Shown piece by piece: positions 10,912 through 21,416 of a stretch of 64,000 nucleotides of DNA. The notes below the pieces were generated by a model that made no database searches, was not told the origin of the DNA, and saw only the letters and a program-made list of their open reading frames with translations. How positions within the stretch are numbered: position 1 is the stretch's first letter; every line of letters starts with the position of its first letter. The translations under genes and the position numbers were made by a program. This DNA is from Ipomoea triloba. Its lineage: Eukaryota; Streptophyta; Magnoliopsida; Solanales; Convolvulaceae. The stretch is from contig NC_044923.1 in NCBI RefSeq assembly GCF_003576645.1, positions 10,878,809-10,942,808 of the forward strand. Direction: 5' to 3'.

Positions 10912-12181
10912 TGATAAGCGCCAAGGATAGCACTTATAAGGGGTCTTTATTAGATTAAAAGCGCATCGTTTTGACATCCAATTACAACAATTGCATGCAT
11001 TTCAGCTCAAATGCGATCAATTTCTTCTAACAACATTTCCAGAAAGAGTTTTGAAGTATTTTACAGGTTGGAGAGGGATGTGAAGCTAAATTGGAGCAAA
11101 AAGATAAACAAGCCAACATGCAGTAACGCCCCACGCCGCCTCACACACGTGTGGCTGGGCGTGGAATCATTCCAGAGAGCCTCCACGCCACTCACACGCG
11201 TGTGAGCAAGCGTGGTCAGGCCCAGGGCTAATTTGGGAAACTTGTTCCTTTTCTTTGTCACCTATATAAATTCCTTTTGTCCCAAAACCTAGGGAGGATC
11301 AGAAAATTGAGAGAGTAGTATAGATCTAGAGGGTTTTCTCCCCTCTTTGGGGGAAAATTCCTTCCATTCATAGATAGAATAGATTAAGGGCAAGAAGGAA
11401 GGTTGGGATTCAAGATCAAGGTTGTAAGATCTCCCTTTCCAAGGGGTGGTAACCATTTTCCTTAATTTCTAATTCAATACTTGCTTCTTTGAATTCCCTT
11501 TTTCCTTTCTTGTTTCTTATTATGTTAGAGTAGATTATATAGGGGATTGGTGGCCCCATGGTAGATCTATGAGGATGTTTAATATTATCGTTATAATTTG
11601 TGAATTGCTTGCTTGATGGATGTTGAACTTGTGTGGATGATGTTTTGTAAGCTTTGTGCCTTTTGTGGCCACATTAGGTAGCAAACCCAAAGGAAGTGAG
11701 TGTGCGCGCGATAGCGGCCACTCACGAGTCTCACTCACCCACATCTCCGCTCTTAGTTCGAAAGAACAAGATCCGAGAGGAGTGGTAGACAAAGTGTTCG
11801 ATGAAATGCCCCAACCGAATGAGGATGTGGGAGTCCAAAGTGTGACGCCACTTGGTAGTGTGCCATGAACTCCCTAGTCTATTCCGCGACTTGCATTCAT
11901 GAAACCATCCAAAGATAAACCTCATAGAAAAGCCTAAAGCGCCAATCTCCCCTTCACTTTTCTTTATTTTACACAACCGTTTATTAACCTTCCCCTCTTA
12001 CCAATGAATCCAACTCCTAGCCTTTCTAGTAACTCTTTTCCTTCAACCTCTTAGATGCCATCACGCCCATTCGATTCCCATTCGCCATCCTTGAGAGACA
12101 CGACACTCGGGGAGTCTTGACTCTTCGTTTTATCACTTTCCGCCTTCACCTTAACTCACCCTATACAACCAACAAACGTCA
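10912..12181 (+). mobile_element. Solo LTR of an Athila-like element
   Basis: 1270 bp, from TGATAAGCGCC to AAACGTCA, flanked by GTTGT on both sides (10907-10911 and 12182-12186). No internal region or primer site accompanies it, so LTR-LTR recombination removed the rest. It is a relative of the LTR at 59133 (shared TAGGGGATTGGTGGCCCC, GCGATAGCGGCC, GTTCGATGAAATGCCC) and lies within the 3' region of A. Confidence 0.85.
11193..11270 (+). promoter_or_regulatory. Hairpin plus TATA module in solo LTR
   Basis: CACACGCGTGTG at 11193-11204 follows GGGCGTGGA...TCCACGCC arms. TATATAAA lies at 11263-11270, 59 bp downstream of the palindrome. Same order and spacing as in the other LTRs. Confidence 0.5.
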
Positions 12182-12186
12182 GTTGT

Positions 12187-12794
12187 TCACATAAAAAGAT
12201 CCCAAGAATTGAGAAAATAGAGCTGAGGTGAGCCGCTTTGCTAGGATTCGAGTACCCATTGCACTGACCTTCGAAAAAGCATGGATCTCCATGTGAAGTC
12301 GGGTGGCTCGAGGACGTTATCCTAGGAAGTGAGAAGAAAAAGGGACCGCGCTAAGCCAAAAGCGGTGAGTGGTCCATGCCCCTACCCTCATTTACATTTA
12401 CGTTGGGCTTTGGCGTATAAGGATGGAAAGTTGATTAGCTAGTGCACATCGTTCTCACTAGTGAGATCGGCTAGAGGCCCTATTTAAATAGAAGGTGAAC
12501 CAAAACTTTGGAAATGCATGCTTGCGTATGGTGCGAGAAGTGTGATCCTTTGTTTTATTTATTTTATCTACGAAAGGTTTTTATTTCCCGAAAATATTTC
12601 TTGAGTTGCTGGCATCTGACCAAAATCCTTTGTAGATAACACAAATGATTTCCCCCGTTTCAACAGTCTTAGACACCCATTATTTTGACTTGCCAAAAGC
12701 TTTATTTTGCATTGGAGAGTATCTCGGAGACTTATATGCTTAGAGAGTAAAATGTCTTGCTTGAGGACAAGCAAGAAACAAAGTGTGGAAAATT
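12187..12794 (+). other. 3' end of A: hairpin unit and polypurine tract
   Basis: One copy of the hairpin unit described at 14741 is present: CATGGATCTCCATG at 12280-12293, followed by GTCGGGTGGCTCGAG. The polypurine tract AAGTGTGGAAAATT (12781-12794) directly precedes the 3' LTR. Confidence 0.65.
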
Positions 12795-14100
12795 TGATAA
12801 GACTCCGAGATACCCTTATTTCAGGCACATTTTAGGGTGTTTTATCGCATCTATAGCATCCTTATTTGGTAAATTATGTGCATAAATGCTTGAAAATTAC
12901 TAATTGATGCACAGAAGCTACTTATAGTTCAAAGGAAGTAAAACAGGAGCCCCGGGAGCGTATAGAACCAAAAGATGAGCTTAAAGAGCAAACCAGACAA
13001 AAGCGGAGCCCCGGAGGACCAATCTGGAAGGCCACACGCGTGTGAGCAAGCGTGGAAACTTTCCAGAAGCTTCCCACGCACGCTCACACACGTGTGAGAG
13101 GCGTGGAGGCGTGATGCGCGAATTTTAGCTTTAAACCCCTTTAATGAATTTTCAGGGGGGGGATTCCAGAATTTTAGTCTTCACTTTTCTTAGTTTTTCT
13201 TTAGAGAGTTTTCTCCATTTTTCTTAGTTTTTAGATTAGACCAATCTCCATTGTAGAAGACAACAAGCTTGGATTGAAGATCTTCTTCTCTCTAGGTGAT
13301 CTCCATTTCATGTCTATAATTTTAGTTATCTTGTTCTTGGATTGAATTAGCTTTTACTTTCATTTCATATCATGAGTAGCTAATTTAGTCTAGGGATTTG
13401 GATTGTGTGATTGAATATAGCTCTTGTGATGATCTTATTTCTATATCTTGGATCTATGAGTTTGTGTTGATGGATTATCTATTCTTGTCTTTTGATTGTT
13501 GTTTTGATGATATCTTATTTGGGTCTGGCCAATCTAGATGAGAGATTGAGCTCTTGACTCTTTCATGTCTTTGATTAGAGTTAGGATTTAAAGCTTTACA
13601 CAATCAAAGTTCTTATGGACTTCTTAAGAATAGTAGGATAGTGTGTAGCTTAAGTGTTTGATAAAATGTCTCTTAGAACTTTGGATGCTTGTAGGCACTC
13701 CTAAGTCAAAAGAAGCCTTAGTACACAAGGTGGAAAAGGACTAAGACAACACACTCTTGAATAGACAATATCCTAGCAATCCTAATCCTTGACCTTAGAC
13801 TCTCACTATGCAATATTCATAAACACTATCCAATCCCTACCCCTTTTACATATACCCCAAATCACTTTTACTTTACTACTCTTTTGCACTCACAACCAAC
13901 CAATGAACTACACTCTCACTTGCAATTCCACCCTTCACCACTCTCAAATCCTATGCATGATTCATTCTAGTAAACTCCCGAATGTTTGACACACCTCCAC
14001 GTCCCTCCTTCGAGACCGACACTCGGGAAGTCACAGACCTTCCGTTTTATCATATAAATATCTTTTGACGAATCAACCCCTACACAATACTGCTGCTTCA
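12795..14100 (+). repeat. 3' LTR of Athila-like element A
   Basis: 1306 bp, from TGATAAGACTCCG to TGCTTCA, nearly identical to 1088-2470. It lacks about 24 bp before TTTAAACCCC compared with the 5' copy and has a shorter G run. High similarity of the two LTRs suggests a recent insertion. Confidence 0.85.
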
Positions 14101-14106
14101 CCAAAA

Positions 14107-14194
14107 TGGCGCCGTTGCCGGGGAGGGCAATAGGTTTTCAAATGTTTTTGTTTACTTTTGATTGCATGAATGCTAGATTTGAGAAATGTTAATG
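14107..14194 (+). other. Second primer site and truncated leader after the 3' LTR
   Basis: TGGCGCCGTTGCCGGGGA at 14107-14124 is a perfect tRNA-Asp site, followed by 70 bp of the A leader, cut at AATGTTAAT, where E LTR sequence begins. An LTR followed by primer site and leader suggests a tandem A array cut off by recombination, or a mis-join. Confidence 0.6.
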
Positions 14195-14303
14195 CAATTT
14201 ACGACTAAAACATTCATAAAAGCTTTAACTTGTATGCTAAACGATCAACGAATAACCTTATAAAAGTGGTATATTTTGCACTTATCAAACTTTCCACACT
14301 TTA
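14195..14303 (-). repeat. Truncated 3' LTR and polypurine tract of E
   Basis: On the - strand, AAAGTGTGGAAAGTT leads into TGATAAGTGC at 14286. The 92 bp that follow match the LTR start at 22214. The truncation joins leader sequence of A. Confidence 0.75.
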
Positions 14304-14740
14304 AACTTTGCTTGTCCTCAAGCAAGCAATCATAGGACAACCAACACAACAAGTGCAAAATATATCACCAAAACTTTAGAAACGCATATGAGCTAGATGG
14401 AAGAACAAAGCACAACATTGAAATTAAGGTTTCCTTTATTCTATCAAAGAAATGTGTCCATAAATGAACCATAAAGTTCAATAGTGAATATCCCAAGACT
14501 TGACACCCTTCTTATGGTAAAGTAAATTTTCAGTAATAGACTTTGTTTCACACTTTTCAAGCATGCATGCCAAAAGGGAATTCACCAAATATTTTGAAAG
14601 GGCCACTAGCCGAGCCAACTAGTGGGAACGATGTGCACAAGTCAATGCTAATAGTCCAACCTTATAACCTCAAGCCCCCTAGATTCTAGCGTGATTAACA
14701 AAAAAGGCTTCAAGGTTGTCTACTACCCCTCAAGACCAAC

Positions 14741-15075
14741 CATCGGGCTACCCGATCTCACATGGAGCTCCATGCTTTTTCGAGAACTGTGCAATAAGTG
14801 CCCGGTCCTAACGGGATAGATCTCTCCTTTTCTCATTCCCCAAGATAACCTCATCGGGCTACCCGACTTCACATGGATCTCCATGCTTTTTCGAATACGG
14901 TGCAATGGGTGCCCGAATCTTGGCGGAATGGCTCTCTTAAATTTTCTCATCTCCCAAGACCTCGTATCGGGGCAACCGACTTCACGTAGAGCTCTACGCT
15001 TTTTCGAAGACAGTGTGATGGTTTCCCCAACTTGTCCTAGCGAGACGGTTCATCTTTTTCATATCCTAAGGTGGC
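14741..15075 (-). repeat. Three tandem 111-113-bp hairpin units
   Basis: Each unit holds a near-perfect palindrome: CATGGAGCTCCATG (14761), CATGGATCTCCATG (14872), CGTAGAGCTCTACG (14985). Next to it is a CGGG-loop-CCCG type hairpin (e.g. ATCGGGCTACCCGAT at 14742). Copy 3 differs from copy 1 at two base pairs, changed on both sides of the stem. Related units lie at 12280 (A), 62379 and 62517. This argues for a conserved RNA fold in the 3' non-coding region; its role is not known. Confidence 0.65.
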
Positions 15076-15982
15076 CACATTGGGCTCTTTGGGGGTTTAG
15101 GTCTCATTGGGCTCTTTTAAACAAAATAAAGCAAAGCATCACCTTCACAACCCCACACGCCACCTTCGGGAGAGCAAAAAAACAAAAATTATGTTCATTT
15201 CCGGGCTTAGCATGTTATCTTTCTAGCATTGGCAAGTGCACACTCCCACTTCGAGGGATCATTGACTATGGTCCAAACAAAATAGAGGGTGAATTATCAT
15301 GCAAGCACACAATATAAACAATTTTCAAAAGTGCAAAAGAATTCATTTCAAGGGATATTCAACATTGAAATCAATTATTCCTTCATAGCAACACATTTCT
15401 AAGATAGATTAAACAAAACATTAATTTCAACACCACACAAGATTCTATACTAAGCATCATATACTTAACCACATTTTAAGCACAAAGTGCTTCCCTTTCC
15501 ACACTTTAGAATTGAACATCGTCCTCGATGTTCGCTCTATGCATACGGTGGGAAAGAGATAAGGTCATTCGCCTCGTGCAATGCCCTTTCCACACTTTAA
15601 AAGTGGGCTATGGGCTAGGAGGATCACAACATTGCTTTTATGAAAGACTTTTAACATCATACACTATAATACCAAACAACCCCGGGTTTCCACACTTTAG
15701 AAATGAAACACAAAGGCAAAATAACAAAAGATAAGGGAGATAAAGAGACTCCCTTGTTGCTTCTTTTCAAGCACATTGCCTTTAATCATCCTCTTAGCTT
15801 TGATCCATTTGTCAATTTTTCCTACACCATCAACAAACACATTGCAATACTACAAACCATATTAGAGAATTTAGCTTCCATTAATGCAAAACTTATTGAA
15901 AGCAATAGTAGAAGTAAACAACAAAAACAAAATGCATAAAAATGTAAGATAACCTCGGGTTGCCACCCGAGAAGCGCTCCGT
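15076..15982 (-). other. 3' non-coding region of E with PPT-like motifs
   Basis: No ORF of note. The reverse complement of AAAGTGTGGAAA occurs near 15497, 15587 and 15690, matching the tract at 14290 and the array in A. GGTTGCCACCCGAGAAGCGC at 15958-15977 is the reverse-strand equivalent of the block that follows gag-pro in A. Confidence 0.6.
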
Positions 15983-17814
15983 TTAACGTCCGTAGCCCGA
16001 CGCAACTTTCAAGCCCTCATTCCAACATACTTGGACGGGGACAAGTCCTTTTGCCCCATCCACTCTTTCTTCAAGATATGCCTTCAAATGCCGGGCATTA
16101 GCAAACTCCTTTAATTCAATACATAGCATACTCTCCTCCAAAGGTTTGCAACTATCTATGTCCATGAGTATGCTATTCTCTTCCGACTTACCTCTTTTTT
16201 CATTTTTCTTCTTTTCACCAAACTCCTTTTCATCATTTCTCAATTTCTCCTCAACTTCCTCCCTAACACTCTCATTTCTTATCTCTTCCTTTTTTTCAAC
16301 CTCTTCTTTTTCATTCTCATTTTTAACCCCTTCACTCCGATCTTTACCGATCAAATCATGAATATATAAAGCATCATCAAGACAATTATCATGGAAAGTC
16401 ACACATTCAATATCATTTAAATCACACAAGCTAGCCTCAATATTGACATCATCATCACCACATATCTCATGCAAATCATTAGTAAACTCATTTGACAAAG
16501 ATTCATCATCAAAAGTAAAAGGCTCAAGGACATCATTATCATCTAAAGAAACGAAAGAATTGTTTTCACAAGTATCAACACAATTTTCATCATCATCATC
16601 GGAGGAGTCAAATGAATCACTATCATTAAAGTCATAAGGGTTAAGAAAATTGACCTCATTATCAACATCTTCAATTATGCAATTATTTTCACTAGGCATA
16701 TCTACCACTTTTTCAACTCCATTATCAACACAATCAATATTAGCATTATCAAAATGAATAGGCACATGAATATCATCACAATCATTATTCTCATCACACA
16801 TGTCGGCCCAAGATTTAGAAATTTTATCACCAAGAGTAGTGCTAACACTAATAGGGTCAAGTGTCTTACCACATGCAAGCTCAATAGTGTCACCACATGA
16901 CTTTTCCTCTTCCCACACTATCTCCACATCACCATCACTCTCCTTTTCCTCAACATTCTCATATTCTTGCTTCCACCCTTCCCTAATATTGGCCATTTCT
17001 TGCTTTAATTCTTCTATCCTTGGCAACATCTTGTTCTTCATGTCTTCCATGTTTTCCTCCTCATATGGTTGCATCATGTACTCCTCATTCTCATAGTGGT
17101 TGCACTCTTGATCAATTTCATCCCTATGGTGCTTGTACCTACATTCACATGGGAAGTTAGTCTTACATTTCTTGCAATATGGGTACTTTTGGCATTGATA
17201 CCTATAGTGAGGCCCTTTACAAGCATAACAAATCACTTGTCGATTCATATCTTCAAACATGTGTTCCTCAATGGTCTTGAAGCGGTCATTTGGGTCTCTT
17301 GGCTTGGGTTTCAACCAATGGTCATACATGTGCTCGATAATAGATTTCTTTTCGGGTGGAGGTGTGTTTTGAGTGTAAGATTGTGGAGAGTAGGATTGGG
17401 ATGGGTAAGAGTCGTAGGATTGAGAATTAGAGAATCCTCTTTGTTGAGGGTAGTCATCATCCTCGTCATAGTGGGTAGATTGGTAAGATTTTGAATCTAG
17501 CTTTGAGGTAGTGGTGGGCTCTTCTTGAGTAGTGGTAATCACCATATTCTCTATCATCATATTGAGTTCTTGATATTTGCCTTGGTGGTCATCATCATAT
17601 GCCTTATCATCATATTGAGGTCTTGATGGTTGCCTTCTTGGTTGGTATTCTTCTTGTGAAGATCCATATGTCCTTGAGTAAGGTTGTTCATAGTCCTCAT
17701 AATCTCTATAACCATAGGGGTTAGAAACTTGAGCATTATAGCCTCCCTTGGTTGCCTATATCCTCCTTGGTCTTCATAGTAATCCTCTTGTTGATATCTT
17801 GCTTGAGAATACAT
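15983..17814 (-). pseudogene. Tyr-rich / zinc-knuckle / acidic ORF of element E
   Basis: Starts MYSQARYQQEDYYEDQGGY at 17814 and ends at 15983 (about 610 codons). This copy has lost one C in a CCCC run near 17743 and has a second frame change near 17510; the partial copy at 19940 is open there. Order: Tyr/Arg/Gln-rich low-complexity N-terminus with repeats like PQQRGFSNSQSYDS; EKKSIIEHMYDHWLKPKPRD; a cysteine cluster CYACKGPHYRYQC followed by CKKC and CEC; a coiled-coil-like Glu/Lys stretch; a very acidic Asp/Glu/Asn-rich half; a Lys/Glu block; and a short hydrophobic end. The C-x2-C-x3-H-x4-C pattern resembles a gag nucleocapsid knuckle, but no capsid region is visible. I do not recognise the protein; an RNA-binding packaging factor is a guess. 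Confidence 0.6.
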
Positions 17815-18028
17815 TATAGAGGATCAACCTATCAACACAAAGACAAGAGAGTGTTTTGCAACTAGAAGTAGTTGCAAGTGAGAGTAGTAGCAAATGAAAT
17901 GACAAAAAGATTAAAATGTAAACAAAGTAAATTGCAAAAATAGAAAGTAAATGGGGGGTTAGACTCTCTAACTTGAACACTTGCTCATGTTAATCCAAAG
18001 GCACTTACTACTCAAAAACCGATGCCAT

Positions 18029-18045
18029 CCCCGGCAACGGCGCCA
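18029..18045 (-). other. tRNA-Asp primer site of E
   Basis: The + strand reads CCCCGGCAACGGCGCCA, identical to the tRNA-Asp 3' end, so the - strand is a perfect primer site. Two bases separate it from the LTR end (TGATGGTGTAG on the + strand from 18048). Confidence 0.85.
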
Positions 18046-18047
18046 TT

Positions 18048-19177
18048 TGATGGTGTAGTTTTCGCGGTGGATGGAAAGAATAGGTGTAAAACGGGAAGAA
18101 GTTCCCGAGTATCGTTCTCAAAGGATGGCAAGGAGGGAATTCAAGCGGTAAGGGGATTAAGCACAAGAGTGTTTAGTGTTTGAAAGCTAACCCAAACATA
18201 GTAAGAAAGGTGCATGAAACATCATGAAAAAAGGAACAAACAAAGGAAACAATCAATTGGAAAGGAGGATTTGGATCTTGCAACTCATATAGGTATCCTT
18301 GATTTCCTAAGATATTAGGCTAGCAACACTTAGATAATGAAAATGAGACAAGGTCACCAACACCACCGCCACTCTCGTGGTCAATGGACTCACTCTTAGA
18401 CCGAATGTCATCCTTGTGATCACTAGGCTAGGAGAGGCATTTTGTCAAACACGTTATGTGCCTCTTGCTTCCACTCTCCCTTTTCTCAAAGGTGAGAGGG
18501 AAATGTGCTAGGCTAGGCTAAGGAGTAACCTACTCTCGTAGTGAGACTCCTTCTCCAAACACTCTCATATAGGTTGATCATTCCCACACAAGAGTCAAAG
18601 AAGATCACCATTCACACAATCAAACTCATAATCAAAGCAATTGCAAAACCTAATTGATCAATTCAAAGCTCAAGAATATCCATACAACATTGCTCAATCC
18701 AAATCCACAAAGATCTACCTAATCATACTTGGAATTGAAATAGCAAAAGGTAAAAGTAATGACAAGAAATTAAAAGGAAGACTTAGCTAGGAATTGAACT
18801 TTGAATTTGAACTTGAACTTGAAATTGAACTTTAATCTTGAACTTGAATGTAGATCACAATCTTGACAATGGAATTCTTCTCTAATTCTAATCTAAACTA
18901 AGAATTGCAATGTGGAGTGATCTCTCTAGGCTAATCCTAGAGAGAGAAATATTCTAAGGTGGAATTGAAGTGTGATGGATCCGGAATGAAAAACCAGAAC
19001 AAAAACTCTGTTTTTAACCCAAAAAACGCGCCCAAAATGGACTGGCCGAACCGCTGGACGCGGCCGGACGCGCGTCCGCCTCGTGTCCAGCCGAGCGCGC
19101 TACAACGCGCGACCGACGCGAGGTGGACGCGGCGTCCGCCCGCGTCCGCATTTGCGGCTGCAGGAGTTTGCGGCCCT
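18048..19177 (-). repeat. LTR of E, first assembled copy (partial)
   Basis: Runs from the primer-site side to the gap at 19178, ending within the CpG-rich GGACGCG block. It matches 20175-21830 except for the 42-bp duplications there. It probably represents the same locus placed twice. Confidence 0.7.
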
Positions 19178-19202
19178 NNNNNNNNNNNNNNNNNNNNNNN
19201 NN
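19178..19202. other. Assembly gap (25 N)
   Basis: A short N run. Sequence on its right repeats sequence on its left (17455-19177 versus 19203-21830). Confidence 0.99.
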
Positions 19203-19940
19203 CATCATCCTCGTCATAGTGGGTAGATTGGTAAGATTTTGAATCATGTGTTCCTCAATGGTCTTGAAGCGGTCATTTGGGTCTCTTGGCTTGGGTTTCA
19301 ACCAATGGTCATACATGTGCTCGATAATAGATTTCTTTTCGGGTGGAGGTGTGTTTTGAGTGTAAGATTGTGGAGAGTAGGATTGGGATGGGTAAGAGTC
19401 GTAGGATTGAGAATTAGAGAATCCTCTTTGTTGAGGGGAGTCGTAGGATTGAGAATTAGAGAATCCTCTTTGTTGAGGGTAGTCGTAGGATTGAGAATTA
19501 GAGAATCCTCTTTGTTGAGGGTAGTCATCATCCTCAGAATTAGAGAATCCTCTTTGTTGAGGGTAGTCATCATCCTCATCATAGTGGGTAGATTGGTAAG
19601 ATTTTGAATTGTAGCTTTGAGGTAGTGGTGGGGCTCTTCTTGAGTAGTGGTAATCACCATATTCTCTATCATCATATTGAGTTCTTGATATTTGCCTTCG
19701 TGGTGGATCATCGTACTCATCATATGCCTTATCATCATATTGAGGTCTTGATGGTTGCCTTCTTGGTTGGTATTCTTCTTGTGAAAATCCATATGTCCTT
19801 AAGTAAGGTTGTTCATAGTCCTCATAATCTCTATAACCATAGGGGTTAGAAACTTGAGCATTATAGCCTCCCCTTGGTTGCCTATATCCTCCTTGATCTT
19901 CATAGTAATCCTCTTGTTGATATCTTGCTTGAGAATACAT
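19203..19940 (-). pseudogene. Second, N-terminal copy of the E ORF
   Basis: Starts MYSQARYQQEDYYEDQGGY at 19940 and stays open through the Tyr/Arg-rich region to EHMYDHWLKPKPRD. It then jumps at about 19245 to a different part of the ORF and meets the gap. It shows the undamaged N-terminal frame that the copy at 17814 has lost. Three 42-bp units inflate it. Confidence 0.6.
19397..19606 (-). repeat. 42-bp stepwise duplications in the E ORF copy
   Basis: Unit starts 19397, 19439, 19481, 19523 and 19565 are exactly 42 bp apart. The unit content slides: the last units carry different left parts. The copy at 17400-17460 has the sequence once. Confidence 0.85.
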
Positions 19941-20155
19941 TATAGAGGATCAACCTATCAACTCAAAGACAAGAGAGTGTTTTGCAACTAGAAGTAGTTG
20001 CCAGTGAGAGTAGTAGCAAATGAAATGACAAAAAGATTAAAAAGTAAACAAAGTAAATTGCAAAAATAGAAAGTAAATGGGGGGGTTAGACTCTCTAACT
20101 TGAACACTTGCTCATGTTAATCCAAAGGCACTTACTACTCAAAAACCGATGCCAT

Positions 20156-20172
20156 CCCCGGCAACGGCGCCA
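20156..20172 (-). other. tRNA-Asp primer site of E, second copy
   Basis: Identical to 18029-18045. The adjoining LTR end reads TGAAGAGTTGTAG rather than TGATGGTGTAG, a small difference between the two assembled copies. Confidence 0.8.
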
Positions 20173-20265
20173 TTTGAAGAGTTGTAGTTTTCGCGGTGGA
20201 TGGAAAGAACTAGGTGTTAAAACGGAAAGATTTCCGAGTATCGTTCTCAAAGGACGGCAAGGAGG

Positions 20266-20550
20266 GAATTCAAGCGGTAAGGGGATTAAGCACAAGAGTG
20301 TTTAGTGGAATTCAAGCGGTAAGGGGATTAAGCACAAGAGTGTTTAGTGTTTGAAAGCTAACAAGGGGATTAAGCACAAGAGTGTTTAGTGTTTGAAAGC
20401 TAACCCAAACATAGAGCACAAGAGTGTTTAGTGTTTGAAAGCTAACCCAAACATAGTAAGAAAGAGTGTTTAGTGTTTGAAAGCTAACCCAAACATAGTA
20501 AGAAAGGTGGTTTAGTGTTTGAAAGCTAACCCAAACATAGTAAGAAAGGT
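20266..20550 (-). repeat. 42-bp sliding duplications in E LTR
   Basis: Five successive windows of exactly 42 bp are each repeated once, each window shifted along the same sequence. From GAATTCAAGC to AAGG|TG the clean copy (18137-18211) spans 74 bp; here it spans 284 bp, a difference of 210 = 5 x 42. Confidence 0.9.
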
Positions 20551-20659
20551 GTATGAAACATCATGAAAACAAGGAACAAACAATGGAAACAATTAATTGG
20601 AAAGGAGGATTTGGACCTTGCAACTCATATAGGTATCCTTGATTTTCTAAGATATTAGG

Positions 20660-20870
20660 CTAGCAACACTTAGATAACGAAAATGAGACAAGGTCACCAA
20701 CCTAGCAACACTTAGATAACGAAAATGAGACAAGGTCACCAACACCACCGCCACTCTCGTGGTCAATGGACTCACTTCTTAGACCACCACCGCCACTCTC
20801 GTGGTCAATGGACTCACTTCTTAGACCGCCACCGCCACTCTCGTGGTCAATGGACTCACTTCTTAGACCG
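20660..20870 (-). repeat. 42-bp duplications in E LTR, second zone
   Basis: CTAGCAACACTTAG starts at 20660 and 20702. The CACCACCGCCACTCTC block recurs at 20743, 20785 and about 20827. All steps are 42 bp. The clean copy at 18320-18410 has each once. Confidence 0.9.
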
Positions 20871-21164
20871 CAATGTCATCCTTGTGATCATTAGGCTAGA
20901 AGGGGCATTTTGACAAACACGTTATGTGCCTCTTGCCTTCCCTCTCCCTTTTCTCAAAGGTGAGAGGGAAATGTGCTAGGCTAGGCTACGGAGTATCCCT
21001 ACTCTCGTAAGTGAGACTCCTTCTCCAAACATCTCTGATATAGGTTGATCATTCCCACACAAGAGTCAAAGAAGATCACCATTCACACAACCAAACTCAT
21101 AATCAAAGCGATTGCAAAACCTAATTGATCAATTCAAAGCTCAAGAATATCCATACAACATTGC

Positions 21165-21416
21165 TCAATCCAAATCCACAAAGATCTACCTAATCATACT
21201 TGGAATTCAATCCAAATCCACAAAGATCTACCTAATCATACTTGGAATTGAAACCAAATCCACAAAGATCTACCTAATCATACTTGGAATTGAAATAAAA
21301 TCCACAAAGATCTACCTAATCATACTTGGAATTGAAATAGCAAAAGCAAAGATCTACCTAATCATACTTGGAATTGAAATAGCAAAAGATAAAAGTAATA
21401 ACAAGAAATTAAAAGG
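21165..21416 (-). repeat. 42-bp duplications in E LTR, third zone
   Basis: CTACCTAATCATACTTGGAAT recurs at a 42-bp period in units starting 21165, 21207, 21249, 21291 and 21333, with the left part of each unit sliding. The clean copy near 18710 has it once. Confidence 0.9.

Noticed and set aside
16146..16361. Phe/Ser-rich membrane-like frame
   Set aside because: It is the antisense of the Lys/Glu-rich part of the E ORF.
15983..17560. The long + strand frames opposite the E ORF (e.g. 17069-17494)
   Set aside because: The - strand frame is much longer, fits element orientation, primer site and domain order. The + strand frames are its shadows.
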